A DNA stretch of 64,000 nt from Streptomyces alanosinicus. GTDB lineage: Bacteria; Actinomycetota; Actinomycetes; Streptomycetales; Streptomycetaceae. The notes beneath the pieces were generated by a model. It was given only the letters and a program-made list of their open reading frames with translations, made no database searches and was not told the origin of the DNA. A program made the translations under genes and the position numbers. The stretch lies in contig NZ_BMVG01000010.1 in NCBI RefSeq assembly GCF_014650595.1, positions 1 to 64,000 on the forward strand, in the 5' to 3' direction. Shown here piece by piece: positions 1 through 8,521 of this stretch. The stretch's first letter is position 1. Every line of letters begins with the position of its first letter.

Positions 1-174
1 CGTCCGGGCCAGAGCCCGGCCTCTGCGTCCGGGCCAGAGCCCGGCCTCTGCGTCCGGGCCTGATCCGGCTCCTGTGTCCGCGTCAGAGCCCGGCCCATGC
101 GTCTGGGGCGGGATCCGGCTCCTACGTCCGGGTCAGACCCGGCTCCTGCGGTTCGGGTCAGAGCCCGGCCACGG
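1..174. repeat. Degenerate 25-bp tandem repeat
   Basis: Two perfect 25-bp units (1-25 and 26-50) are followed by about five degraded units that keep the alternating CGTCCGGG and AGCCCGGC/TCCGGCTCC blocks. The array runs into the stop codon of the glycosyltransferase gene at 158. There are no spacers, so it is not a CRISPR array. It is cut by the window edge, so its full length is unknown. Confidence 0.8.
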
Positions 175-1273
175 ATGTGATCGGGTCGGACCGGAACAGT
201 GCGTGGCCTCGGGCCACCTGTGCCGAGCGCTCGCGGCCGTCCTCCGTGAGCCTGCCGAGCGCCGTGAGCAGGCCGGGCGCGTCCGGGGCCAGTTCCGAGA
301 CGCCGAGCGCGGCCATCCGCCGGACGCCGTCCAGCCCGTGGCCGGGCAGTGGGCGGTACCCGATCACGGGCAGCCCCGCCGCCAGGGCCTGTACGGCGGT
401 CTGCCCGGCCGCGTTGTCGACCAGCGCGTACGCGGCGGACAGCAGTCCGGGCATGTCCTCGACCCAGTCCAGGGCGAGCGTCCCGGGCACCCGGGACACC
501 CGCTCGCGCAGCCGCGCGTTGCGACCGCACAGCACCACCGGCAGCCAGCCCGCCCCGCTCAGCAGCCGGGCGGTGGCGTCCGGGCGGGACGCGGCACCCC
601 AGGCGCCGGCGGAGAGCACGACCGGCGGCCGGCCGGGCGCCCACCCGGCGAGGCGCTGCCGCCACCCGGCCGCCCCCGCGGCCGGTACCAGGAACTCCGG
701 CGCCACGGCCGGACCGGTCGTCACCACCGGCGTGCCCAGGGCCGCGCGTACCTCGGCCGCCGCCCCGGCCGTGAGGCACAGGTACCGGTCGTTGCCCGGA
801 TGCAGCCACTGCCGGTGCACGGCGAAGTCGACGAGGAAGACGGTGCTCGGCACCCGCAGCCGGCCCCGCGCCCTGAGGTGGCCGGTGAGCTGCGCGGCCA
901 GATGGAAGACGGACACCACCACATCGGCGTCCACCCGCTCCACGAGGTCCATGAGCCGGTCCGCGGCGAGCCGGGCCAGCGGCACCCCGCTCGGGCGCGG
1001 CCCGCCGCCGGCGCGCAGGAACGCGGCGTAGACACCTGCGTACGCCCACGGGGCGTGCCGGACCGACGCCTGGTAGGAGCGGCGCAGCCCGCCGCCCAGG
1101 CCGTACGGCAGCAGCCGCAGGACGTCGGCCACCTGCGGCTCGTGTCCGCTGGCCGCCGCCCGGCGCGCCAGTTCGGCGGCCACGGTGTCATGACCGGCGC
1201 CCATGCCCGCGCTGAGGATCAGCGGCCGCCGCCGGCCGCGCTGCGGGGAGGGCACCTCGGCAGAAGTACGCAC
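158..1273 (-). CDS. MGDG synthase/MurG-like glycosyltransferase
   Basis: The 371-residue protein resembles the monogalactosyldiacylglycerol synthase and GT28 family. The N-terminal LILSAGMGAGHDTVA stretch matches the glycine-rich start of those enzymes, followed by a region rich in Arg, Tyr and Pro (about residues 50-90) typical of the MGDG synthase N domain. The C-terminal half has a Rossmann-type nucleotide-sugar domain including VLSAGAWGAA near residue 220 and DNAAGQTAVQALAAGLPVIGYRPLPGHG, the usual donor-binding loop. It would transfer a sugar to a lipid or polyprenyl acceptor at the membrane; the acceptor cannot be told. The GTG start at 1273 has GGAGA about 9 bases upstream. It is divergent from the YihY gene. 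Confidence 0.75.
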   Translation of the reverse strand: MRTSAEVPSPQRGRRRPLILSAGMGAGHDTVAAELARRAAASGHEPQVADVLRLLPYGLGGGLRRSYQASVRHAPWAYAGVYAAFLRAGGGPRPSGVPLARLAADRLMDLVERVDADVVVSVFHLAAQLTGHLRARGRLRVPSTVFLVDFAVHRQWLHPGNDRYLCLTAGAAAEVRAALGTPVVTTGPAVAPEFLVPAAGAAGWRQRLAGWAPGRPPVVLSAGAWGAASRPDATARLLSGAGWLPVVLCGRNARLRERVSRVPGTLALDWVEDMPGLLSAAYALVDNAAGQTAVQALAAGLPVIGYRPLPGHGLDGVRRMAALGVSELAPDAPGLLTALGRLTEDGRERSAQVARGHALFRSDPITSVAGL

Positions 1274-1399
1274 GGCGTCCGATTCTCCGGTGCGCGCGGC
1301 CCGCGGTCCCCCTCACAGCGCGGCCGTGTCACCCCGGCACGGCATCGGCGCGAGTTGCCCGGAGCGCCCCGGGGTGGATGAATCGGCTCAGGAGAGCGT

Positions 1400-2269
1400 G
1401 TGGGCGGTGAGAGCCTGGGAGGAGCCGTGAGGCGGTGGCGGCGCGGCCTGCACCGCGCCTGGGAGTGGCTCAGGGCCGGGGCCCTACTCGAACACGGCCG
1501 CGAGCTGGAACTGATGCACCGGGCCATGGGGTTCGCCACCCTGGCGCTGGTGACGCTCGCACCGCTGCTGATCGTGGTCGCCGCCGCCGATCCGCTGGTG
1601 CGGGGCGGCTTCGCCTCGTGGCTCACCGACGGCATGGGGCTGTCCGGCCGGTCCGCGCATGTGATCACCGACGTCGTCAGCCCGCCGCGCAACGTCATCG
1701 GCACCACCAGCGTCTGGAGCGCTGTCCTGCTGGCCGTCTTCGGCGTGGCCTTCGGCGGCAGTGTGCAGAACGCCTACGAACGCATCTGGGGCATGGCCTC
1801 CGGCCCTTGGCACCGGGTGTGGCGGCAGGCGACCTGGCTGGTGATGCTCACCGCCTACCTCTACCAGGAGGTGGCGACCAAGGCCGCGCTGCACGGGGGC
1901 CAGCGGATCGCGCTGTCCACGGTGAGCGGCATCGTCTTCTTCTGGTGGGGGCAGCACTTCCTGCTGGGCGGCCAGGTCCGCTGGCGTGCCCTGCTGCCGG
2001 GCGCGCTCGCCACCATCCTCGGCCTGGCCGGCCTGCGGGCCTTCTCCTATCTCGTCTTCACCCCGCTCATCGTCACCAACGCGCTCAGCTACGGCGCGGT
2101 CGGCACCGTGCTCGTGGTCGAGTCGTGGCTCATCGGCGTCGGGTTCGTCATCTACGGCGGCGCCCTGTTCGGCCGCTGGTTCACCGAGCACCACTGGATG
2201 CCGGCCCACCACCGGAGCAAGGAGGACCGGGGCGAGGAGACACCACCGCCCGGCCGGGGAAAGTACTGA
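1400..2269 (+). CDS. YihY/BrkB-type inner membrane protein
   Basis: The 289-residue protein has several hydrophobic segments (about residues 45-65, 100-120, 140-160, 175-195, 205-230 and 240-262). They are arranged as in the YihY/UPF0761 family, once called ribonuclease BN. Conserved-looking features are the AYERIWG-like segment after the second helix and a charged tail. The function of the family is not settled. A GTG start at 1400 has AGGAG five bases upstream; GTG at 1427 is an alternative, but its GGAGG is too close. It is convergent with the exporter gene that ends 33 bases downstream. Confidence 0.7.
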   Translation: MGGESLGGAVRRWRRGLHRAWEWLRAGALLEHGRELELMHRAMGFATLALVTLAPLLIVVAAADPLVRGGFASWLTDGMGLSGRSAHVITDVVSPPRNVIGTTSVWSAVLLAVFGVAFGGSVQNAYERIWGMASGPWHRVWRQATWLVMLTAYLYQEVATKAALHGGQRIALSTVSGIVFFWWGQHFLLGGQVRWRALLPGALATILGLAGLRAFSYLVFTPLIVTNALSYGAVGTVLVVESWLIGVGFVIYGGALFGRWFTEHHWMPAHHRSKEDRGEETPPPGRGKY

Positions 2270-2276
2270 ACGCCTG

Positions 2277-2310
2277 CGGACGCTACGTCACGCCCACGGA
2301 CGCTACGTCA
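2277..2310. repeat. 14-bp direct repeat at convergent gene ends
   Basis: CGGACGCTACGTCA occurs at 2277-2290 and again at 2297-2310. The second copy covers the TAG stop codon of the minus-strand exporter gene, so a local 20-bp duplication spans the end of that gene. Confidence 0.75.
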
Positions 2311-5164
2311 GCTGCCGGCGCACCAGCTCGTGCAGCCGGCCGGTGGTGTCGGCGAGCAGCTCGGCCGGGGTGCCGTGCTGGACGACCTTGCCGTCCTCCA
2401 TCACGATCACCCGGTCGGCGTCCAGCACCGTCGACAGCCGGTGCGCGATGACGACGCGGGTGGCGTTCAGCTTGCGTGTGCTGTCGATGACGATGCGCTG
2501 GGTGTCGTTGTCCAGGGCGCTGGTGGCCTCGTCGAAGAACAGGATGCGCGGGCGCCGGATCAGGGCCTGGGCGATCATCAGACGCTGGCGCTGACCGCCG
2601 GAGATCGCCCCGTTGCCGGCCACGATCGTGTGCAGGCCCATCGGCATCCGCTTGATGTCCTCCGCGAGCCCCGCCATCTCGGCCGCCGCCATCGCCTCCT
2701 CCGGCGTGTACGGCTCGGTGCCGCAGATGACGTCAAGGATGGAGCCGGTGAACGGCTGCGCGTGCTGGAGTACCACTCCGCACTGGCGGCGGACGGCCGA
2801 CTGGTCGAGCGCCGCGAGGTCCTGGCCGTCGTACAGGACACTGCCGGAGACCGGCTTGTCGAAGCCGATGAGCAGTCTGAGCAGCGTGGACTTGCCGCAG
2901 CCGCTCGGCCCGACCACCGCGACGAACTCGCCCGGCCGGATGGCGAAGGACACGTCGTCCAGGACGAGCGGACCGTCGTCGGCGTACCGGAAGGAGAGCC
3001 GGCGGGCCTCGATCGCACCCGACAGCGGGCCCGGCCGGGTGCTGGACGTGCGCACCTCGGGCGTCGCCTCGAAGACCGGCTTGATCTCCTCGAACAGCGG
3101 CAGCGCGGCCACCGCCGAGACGAAGGAGCCGGTCAGCTGGGTGACCGAGGTCAGCACCATCGTCACCGAGGTGTTGAAGGTGAGGAAGTCGGCCGCCGAC
3201 ATCGCGCCCCTCGCCGGGCCCGCGAGCAGCATGAACATCAGCAGCGTGCACACGGGCAGATAGATTCCGCCGAGCACCGTGGTGAGGTTCTTGATCCGGC
3301 CGACCTTCTGCTGCAGCTCCCGGCTGTGCGCGAACTCGCGTGCCCAGGCCGCGTAGGCGTAGTTCTCGGCCGCCGCCACCCGCAGCTTGGGCAGCCCGCG
3401 CAGGGTCTGGAAGGCCCGGTTGTTCAGCTTGTTGCCGAGCACCGTCAGCTTCCGCTGCCAGCGCACCTGCCACAGCCCGAGTCCCAGGAACACCGCCGCG
3501 ATCACGACGAGCATGCCGATGGCCGCCGTGGCCATCGAGGGGCTGTACCAGAACAGCAGGCCGAGGTTCATCGCGCCGACCGTCACGGACTGCGCGACCA
3601 CCGGTCCGACGCCCGCCAGCAGCCGGCGGATCGCGCTGATGCCCATGGCGGCGCTGGCGAGTTCACCGGTGGAGCGCTGGGTGAAGAACCGGGTGGGCAG
3701 TCTGAGCAGCCGGTCCCACACGGCGGGCTGCAGCGCGGCCTCGATCCGGCCCTCCAGGCGCAGGATGGACAGGTTCTCCAGCAGCGTGAAGGCCGCCGCC
3801 ACCACCCCGCTCACCATCACGGCCAGGCACACCTGGACGATCAGGCCCTCCTGCGCCCTCGGCACGAACTCGCCGAGCACCTTGCCCGTGGCGACCGGCA
3901 CGAGCGCGCCGATGACCACCGTGACCAGGCCCGCCAGCAGCAGGGCGACCAGGTCGCCGCGGGTGCCGGACAGGCTGAACCGGAGCAGTCCGAGCGGCGA
4001 GAGCGCCTTGTCGGGCAGCGGCCGGTAGAACATGACCGCCCGTGGCTCGAACTCCTCCGCGTTCGCCTTCTCGATCGGTGTCTCGCGCCCCGTCCCGGGG
4101 TGTACGGCGACATACCCGCCGCGCCGCCACAGCAGCGCGACCGGTGCCCCGGACAGCGCCCGGTGCCCGACCAGCGGGCCCACGTTCTCCCGCCACCAGC
4201 GCCCCTGCAGCCGTACGGCCCGGGTGCGTACCCGGGAGGCGAGCGCCACGCGTTCGACCGGGTCGAGGCGTTCGCTCTCGGTGCCGCTCTGCGCGGGCTC
4301 CGCCAGGGTGATCCCGGCCGCCTCGGCGACCAGCTTGCAGGCCGCGTAGCCGGCGTCGGCGTCGGCGGTCGTGGTCCGGCGGTCCGAGCGCTTGCCGATG
4401 GAGGCCAGCAGGGTCCGGTCGGCCTGGGCGCGCACGGCCTCACCGGCCTTGATGCCAGCGGCCGCGCGGTTCTCGTGGGTGCGTTCCAGCTGCTCGATCC
4501 ATCGGTCCAGCGCGGTCAGCAGCCGGTACTGCTGATCGACCATGGACTGCCACAGCGCCGGGTCCATCAGCAGATCGGCGGCGGCCTCCGCGCCGTACAG
4601 CGAGCCGTACTGGACGCTGCCCGGCGGCACCTGCATCCAGAACACGTCGTCGTCCTCCCCCATGCTCGAATGAGCTCGCGCGGGGGGACCCCCATGCGTG
4701 GCGGCCCGCTCCTCGGCCATGGGGGCCTGGAACAGGACGGACAGGCCGCGGCCGACGCCGAGGGCGACCGCGTACTCCAGCGGGCTGGTGGCGGGCGGTA
4801 CGTACTGGGGGTTGCCGTACTCGTCGTACGACCAGGTCTGGGTGTGGGCGGGCTGGTACAGCTCGCGCAGGTCGATCCGGTGCACCACGCAGTCCCGCAC
4901 CGGGCGGGCCACCAGGGTGTGCTGGGGGCCGGCGACCGGGCCGAGCAGCAGCGCGCCCGCCTCCAGCCGGCCCAGGTGGTGCCAGTGGCCCTGCTGGACG
5001 GCGTCCACCGCGAACAGGTCCAGGGCGCCGGCCGCGACCAGCCACAGCACCTGCGGGCCTTCGAGGTCCAGGCGGTTGAAACCGGCGCAGTCCACGCGCG
5101 TGCCCAGCGAGCCGAGCGCGCCGAGGACGAGGTCGCCGTCGTACCCCTCCTGCACAGTCGTCAT
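2303..5164 (-). CDS. NHLM-type bacteriocin ABC transporter, permease/ATPase
   Basis: This 953-residue exporter fits the second ABC protein of NHLM-type bacteriocin systems, which carries an extra N-terminal region in place of a C39 peptidase. The first 400 residues or so look like a cyclic-nucleotide-binding-like and linker region. Residues about 410-680 hold a six-helix ABC membrane domain. The ATPase has Walker A GPSGCGKST, signature ISGGQRQRL and Walker B ILFFDEATSALD. The ATG at 5164 was chosen because it lies one base after the TGA of the upstream C39 exporter; an in-frame start at 5200 would overlap that gene. With the C39 partner it would form a heteromeric exporter for the peptide encoded at 8306-8521. 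The linker carries a palindromic insertion at 4656-4688. Confidence 0.88.
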   Translation of the reverse strand: MTTVQEGYDGDLVLGALGSLGTRVDCAGFNRLDLEGPQVLWLVAAGALDLFAVDAVQQGHWHHLGRLEAGALLLGPVAGPQHTLVARPVRDCVVHRIDLRELYQPAHTQTWSYDEYGNPQYVPPATSPLEYAVALGVGRGLSVLFQAPMAEERAATHGGPPARAHSSMGEDDDVFWMQVPPGSVQYGSLYGAEAAADLLMDPALWQSMVDQQYRLLTALDRWIEQLERTHENRAAAGIKAGEAVRAQADRTLLASIGKRSDRRTTTADADAGYAACKLVAEAAGITLAEPAQSGTESERLDPVERVALASRVRTRAVRLQGRWWRENVGPLVGHRALSGAPVALLWRRGGYVAVHPGTGRETPIEKANAEEFEPRAVMFYRPLPDKALSPLGLLRFSLSGTRGDLVALLLAGLVTVVIGALVPVATGKVLGEFVPRAQEGLIVQVCLAVMVSGVVAAAFTLLENLSILRLEGRIEAALQPAVWDRLLRLPTRFFTQRSTGELASAAMGISAIRRLLAGVGPVVAQSVTVGAMNLGLLFWYSPSMATAAIGMLVVIAAVFLGLGLWQVRWQRKLTVLGNKLNNRAFQTLRGLPKLRVAAAENYAYAAWAREFAHSRELQQKVGRIKNLTTVLGGIYLPVCTLLMFMLLAGPARGAMSAADFLTFNTSVTMVLTSVTQLTGSFVSAVAALPLFEEIKPVFEATPEVRTSSTRPGPLSGAIEARRLSFRYADDGPLVLDDVSFAIRPGEFVAVVGPSGCGKSTLLRLLIGFDKPVSGSVLYDGQDLAALDQSAVRRQCGVVLQHAQPFTGSILDVICGTEPYTPEEAMAAAEMAGLAEDIKRMPMGLHTIVAGNGAISGGQRQRLMIAQALIRRPRILFFDEATSALDNDTQRIVIDSTRKLNATRVVIAHRLSTVLDADRVIVMEDGKVVQHGTPAELLADTTGRLHELVRRQLT
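4656..4688. repeat. Palindromic repeat inside exporter gene, read in frame
   Basis: A 33-bp imperfect palindrome has TCCCCC and GGGGGA ends with an inner GCTC-GAAT-GAGC hairpin. It resembles short C/G-run palindromes that are common between Streptomyces genes. Here it is read through in frame and adds the low-complexity stretch GGPPARAHSSMGEDD to the exporter linker. Confidence 0.65.
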
Positions 5165-5165
5165 C

Positions 5166-7400
5166 TCATCGCTCCCTGACCAGCGCGGCGTACGCACCAC
5201 CGTGCGCCACCAGCTCCTCGTGCCGTCCGCGCTCGACGACCGTGCCGTGCTGGAGCACCACGATCTCGTCGCTGTCGCGGACGGTGCTCAGCCGGTGCGC
5301 GATCACCACACAGGCGCAGCCGCGCCGGCGCAGGTTGTCCATCACGACCAGTTCGGTCTCCGCGTCCAGCGCGCTGGTCACCTCGTCCAGCACCAGGATG
5401 CTCGGCCGGCGCACCAGCGCCCGCGCGATCTCCAGGCGCTGGCGCTGGCCGCCGGAGAAGTTGTGGCCGTCCTGCTCGACCTTGCTGTGGATGCCGCCGG
5501 GCCGGCGCATCACCACGTCGTACAGGGCCGCGTCCTTCAGCGCCTCCACCACGGCCTCGTCCGGGATCGAGGGATCCCACAGGGCCACGTTGTCCCGGAC
5601 CGAGCCCTCGAAGAGGAACACGTCCTGGTCGACGAAGGAGACGGAGGCGGCGAGCGCGCCGCGCGGAATGTCCTCCAGACGGCGGTCGTCGATGCGGATC
5701 ACCCCGTCCCACGGTGTGTACAGGCCCGAGATCAGCCGGGACACCGTCGACTTGCCGCTGCCGGAGCCGCCCACCAGCGCCACCTGCTGCCCGGGACCCA
5801 CGGTCAGGTCGAAGCCGGTGAGCAGCGGCTTGTCCAGCGGGCTGTAGCCGAAGGTGACGTTCTCCAGTTCGACGTGCCCGTGCAGCCGGCGGGTGGAATC
5901 GCCGCCGCCCGGGCGGGCGTAGAGCGGGTCGGCCTGGAAGTTCTCCACGTCCTTCAGCCGGGCCACGTCGGCCGCGAAGTCCTGGATGCGGCCCGCCACG
6001 CCGTTCAGCCGGGTCAGCGGCGCGGTGAAGCGGGTGACCAGCGCCTGGAAGGCGACCAGCAGACCGACCGAGATATGGCCCTCGACGGCGCGCAGGCCGC
6101 CGATCCACAGGATCAGCGCGCTGTTGAACGTGGCGAGGGTCGGCGCGACCACCCCGAGCCAGGCGCTCGGCACCCCGAGCCGCTGCTGCTCCTCCAGGGT
6201 GGTGGCGTGCTGCCCGGCCCACTTGCGGAAGTAGCCGTCCTCACCGCCGGTCGCCTTCATCGTCTCGATCAGCTGAAGACCGGTGTACGAGGTGTTCGTC
6301 AGCCGTGCCGTGTCCGCGCGCAGCTTCGCCGTACGGGTCGCGCGCAGCTTGACGACCAGCCGCATGGCGACCACGTTGAGCAGGGCCACGCCGATGCCGA
6401 CGAAGGTGAGCTGCGGGTCGTAGGTGTAGAGCAGCACGGCGTACAGCACGACGACGATCGCGTCCACGCCCGCCGCCGCGAGGTCGCGGGCCAAAGTCTC
6501 GGCGACCTGGTCGTTGGACTGCAGCCGTTGCACCAGGTCGGCGGGGGAGCGCTGGGCGAAGAACGTCACCGGCAGCCGCAGCAGATGGCGCAGGAAGCGG
6601 GCGCTGGAGAGGGTGGAGGAGATGATCCGGCCGTGCAGCAGGTTGGCCTGCTGGAGCCAGGTCAGCACCAGGGTGAGCAGCACACAGGTGCCCATCGAGG
6701 CGAACAGCACACCCAGCAGCGAGGTCTGGCCGCCGATGAGGAACTTGTCGATGTAGGTGCGGCTGAGCGCGGGCACGGCGGCGCCGACCGCGACCAGCAG
6801 CAGGCTGGCCAGGACGGCGGCGGGCAGGGTGCCGGCGGTGCCGCGCAGCCGGGCCGGCATCGCGCCGAGCACGCCCGGTCTGCGGCCGCCCTTGGTGAAG
6901 CCGTCGCCCGGCTCCAGCACCAGCACCACACCGGTGAAGCTGCCGTCGAACTCCTCCATCGGCACGAACCGTCGGCCCTTGGCGGGGTCGTTGATGTAGA
7001 CGCCGCGCCGGCCGAAGCGGCGGCCCATGCCGTCGTAGACGACGTAGTGGTTGAACTCCCAGAACAGGATGGCCGGTGCCCGCACCTCGGCGAGGGCGGC
7101 CAGGTCCATCTGCATGCCCTTGGCGGTCAGCCCGTAACTGCGGGCCGCCTTCAGCAGGTTGGAGGCGCGTGAGCCGTCGCGGGAGACACCGCAGGCGATG
7201 CGCAGCTCCTCCAGCGGGATGTGCCGGCCGTAGTGGCCGAGGACCATGGCGAGGGAGGCGGCGCCGCACTCGACGGCCTCCATCTGCAGGACGGTGGGGG
7301 TACGGACCGTGCCGCCGCGGGGCTTGGGGACCGGCCGTTTGGCGGGCGCCGCGCGTCTGCGGCCGTGGGTACCCCGGGTGCCTTCGGTCTGGGCGGTCAC
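5166..7400 (-). CDS. C39 peptidase/ABC exporter (PCAT)
   Basis: The 744-residue protein combines a C39 leader peptidase with an ABC exporter. The peptidase (about residues 30-170) shows the Cys motif MEAVECGAASLAMVLGHYG, the catalytic His in WEFNHYVVYDG and the Asp in YINDPAKGRR. A six-helix membrane domain (about 180-470) and an ATPase follow, with Walker A GGSGSGKST, signature NFSGGQRQRL and Walker B ILVLDEVTSALD. It would cut the precursor after its Gly-Gly site and export the core. The GTG at 7400 overlaps the stop of the HlyD-like gene as GTGA, which favours it over an in-frame TTG at 7412. The next exporter subunit starts one base after its stop. Confidence 0.92.
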   Translation of the reverse strand: MTAQTEGTRGTHGRRRAAPAKRPVPKPRGGTVRTPTVLQMEAVECGAASLAMVLGHYGRHIPLEELRIACGVSRDGSRASNLLKAARSYGLTAKGMQMDLAALAEVRAPAILFWEFNHYVVYDGMGRRFGRRGVYINDPAKGRRFVPMEEFDGSFTGVVLVLEPGDGFTKGGRRPGVLGAMPARLRGTAGTLPAAVLASLLLVAVGAAVPALSRTYIDKFLIGGQTSLLGVLFASMGTCVLLTLVLTWLQQANLLHGRIISSTLSSARFLRHLLRLPVTFFAQRSPADLVQRLQSNDQVAETLARDLAAAGVDAIVVVLYAVLLYTYDPQLTFVGIGVALLNVVAMRLVVKLRATRTAKLRADTARLTNTSYTGLQLIETMKATGGEDGYFRKWAGQHATTLEEQQRLGVPSAWLGVVAPTLATFNSALILWIGGLRAVEGHISVGLLVAFQALVTRFTAPLTRLNGVAGRIQDFAADVARLKDVENFQADPLYARPGGGDSTRRLHGHVELENVTFGYSPLDKPLLTGFDLTVGPGQQVALVGGSGSGKSTVSRLISGLYTPWDGVIRIDDRRLEDIPRGALAASVSFVDQDVFLFEGSVRDNVALWDPSIPDEAVVEALKDAALYDVVMRRPGGIHSKVEQDGHNFSGGQRQRLEIARALVRRPSILVLDEVTSALDAETELVVMDNLRRRGCACVVIAHRLSTVRDSDEIVVLQHGTVVERGRHEELVAHGGAYAALVRER

Positions 7401-8203
7401 GGGAGCAGCCAATCGACGGGGTGCTGGTCGGCCAGCTTGATCGAACCGGAGGCGAGCGTCATGGAGTCGAGCCGGAAGGGCGGTCCGTCGCTGGTGGACC
7501 AGCGGTAGCCGCTCTTCGTCGTCCTCGACGGGTCGAGCGCGACGAGTACGGCGACCGGTCGGCCCTTGTGGGTGAACTGCTCGCCGAGCTGGCTGTCGCC
7601 GAGGAACGCGGAGATCGACTGCGCGGACTGCGCGGTGCGGTCCACCGACTTCACCCGGCCGCGCAGCACCCCGTACGTCTGTGTCGGTACCGAGGAGACG
7701 GTGAGGTCGACGGAGGCGTGCGCCGGGATGTCGGCGGCGTTCTCGGCGGGCACATACACGGTCGCGTACAGCGGATCGGAGGCGTTGGCGACCTTCTCCA
7801 CGGAGGCGACGTCGGTGCCCGTCTGGATGATCTGCCCGATCGTGGCGGCGAGCGCGGTCACGCGGCCCGCGGCGACCGTGCGGACCACCGAATCGCCTTG
7901 AGCGGTACGGACCTTGAGCACGGGAGCGTCGGCGCGCAGCTGTTCGCCCTGCCGGGCGAGGACGGCCGTGACCTGGCCGGACACCGGGCTCTGCAGCAGA
8001 TAGCTGCCCTGCCCGTGGGTGAGGATGGCCGGTGCGCCCACGGTGGAGGCGACCGAACCGGTCACCGCCCAGACGGAGGCCGCCGCCATGACGACGACGG
8101 TGACGCCCAGGGCGAGCCAGCCCTGGGGGCGGGCCAGACGCACCGGGAGGTCCAGCTCTTCCGGTGACTGGAGCTTGGCGAGGGCCTGTTGGCGGAACTG
8201 CAC
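7397..8203 (-). CDS. HlyD-family secretion adaptor
   Basis: The 268-residue protein has one N-terminal membrane helix (about residues 32-55, GWLALGVTVVVMAAASVWAV). A biotinyl/lipoyl-like beta-barrel follows with SGQVTAVLARQGEQLRADAP and AGRVTALAATIGQIIQTGTD. This is the pattern of NHLM-type HlyD adaptors. It probably links the exporter to the cell wall side. The GTG at 8203 (MQFRQQALAKLQSP) is preceded by GAGGGA six bases upstream; a longer reading from 8248 has no good ribosome site. Precursor and adaptor genes share the GGGAAGTTCC sequence just before their starts. The gene overlaps the C39 exporter by four bases. Confidence 0.88.
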   Translation of the reverse strand: MQFRQQALAKLQSPEELDLPVRLARPQGWLALGVTVVVMAAASVWAVTGSVASTVGAPAILTHGQGSYLLQSPVSGQVTAVLARQGEQLRADAPVLKVRTAQGDSVVRTVAAGRVTALAATIGQIIQTGTDVASVEKVANASDPLYATVYVPAENAADIPAHASVDLTVSSVPTQTYGVLRGRVKSVDRTAQSAQSISAFLGDSQLGEQFTHKGRPVAVLVALDPSRTTKSGYRWSTSDGPPFRLDSMTLASGSIKLADQHPVDWLLP

Positions 8204-8256
8204 GGAACTTCCCTCACCTGTGGGAGAGACGCTGGTGTTTCTGGGCATCCGAGAGC

Positions 8257-8281
8257 CCCGGAGTCGGGATACGACTCCGGG
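8257..8281 (-). terminator. Hairpin between peptide precursor and export genes
   Basis: A perfect 10-bp stem (CCCGGAGTCG with CGACTCCGGG) closes a 5-base loop. It lies 24 bases after the precursor stop and 53 bases before the adaptor start. No T-run follows, as usual in Streptomyces. It could be a partial terminator or an mRNA-stabilising 3' end that raises precursor transcript over transporter transcript. Confidence 0.8.
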
Positions 8282-8305
8282 ACTTCCGTGTGCGACAAGC
8301 CGCGA

Positions 8306-8521
8306 TCAGAGACCGGCGACCAGGTCGGTGACCGGCTGAACGTTCAGACCGGTGACACCCTCGACGGTGCCGACAGCGGTGTTGACCAGGCCGGAAACCG
8401 GGGCGATGCCGTTGACGGCGCCGGTCACGGTGTTGAGGGCGTTCACGGACAGACCGCCGGAGACGTTGTCCAGCTCGGCGTCCGAGATCTCGACGGTCTC
8501 AACCTGGGGGGTGGAGTTCAT
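8306..8521 (-). CDS. Double-glycine leader peptide, Cys-free bacteriocin-like precursor
   Basis: The 71-residue peptide has a short acidic leader ending in SDAELDNVSGG (Gly22-Gly23), the classic C39 cleavage site. The predicted core is 48 residues, with no Cys, His, Lys, Arg, Trp, Tyr or Phe. It is rich in Val, Gly, Thr, Ser, Asn and Leu. It shows a loose internal repeat of the form VTGAVNG, VSGLVNT, VEGVTGL, VTDLVAGL, which suggests an amphipathic or self-assembling segment. The ATG at 8521 has GGAAGGG about 10 bases upstream. No lanthipeptide synthetase or other modifying enzyme lies in this operon, so the product may be an unmodified class II-like peptide. Target and activity are unknown. 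Confidence 0.85.
   Translation of the reverse strand: MNSTPQVETVEISDAELDNVSGGLSVNALNTVTGAVNGIAPVSGLVNTAVGTVEGVTGLNVQPVTDLVAGL

Noticed and set aside
1..174. CRISPR array
   Set aside because: Units are directly adjacent with no spacers and no cas genes are present.
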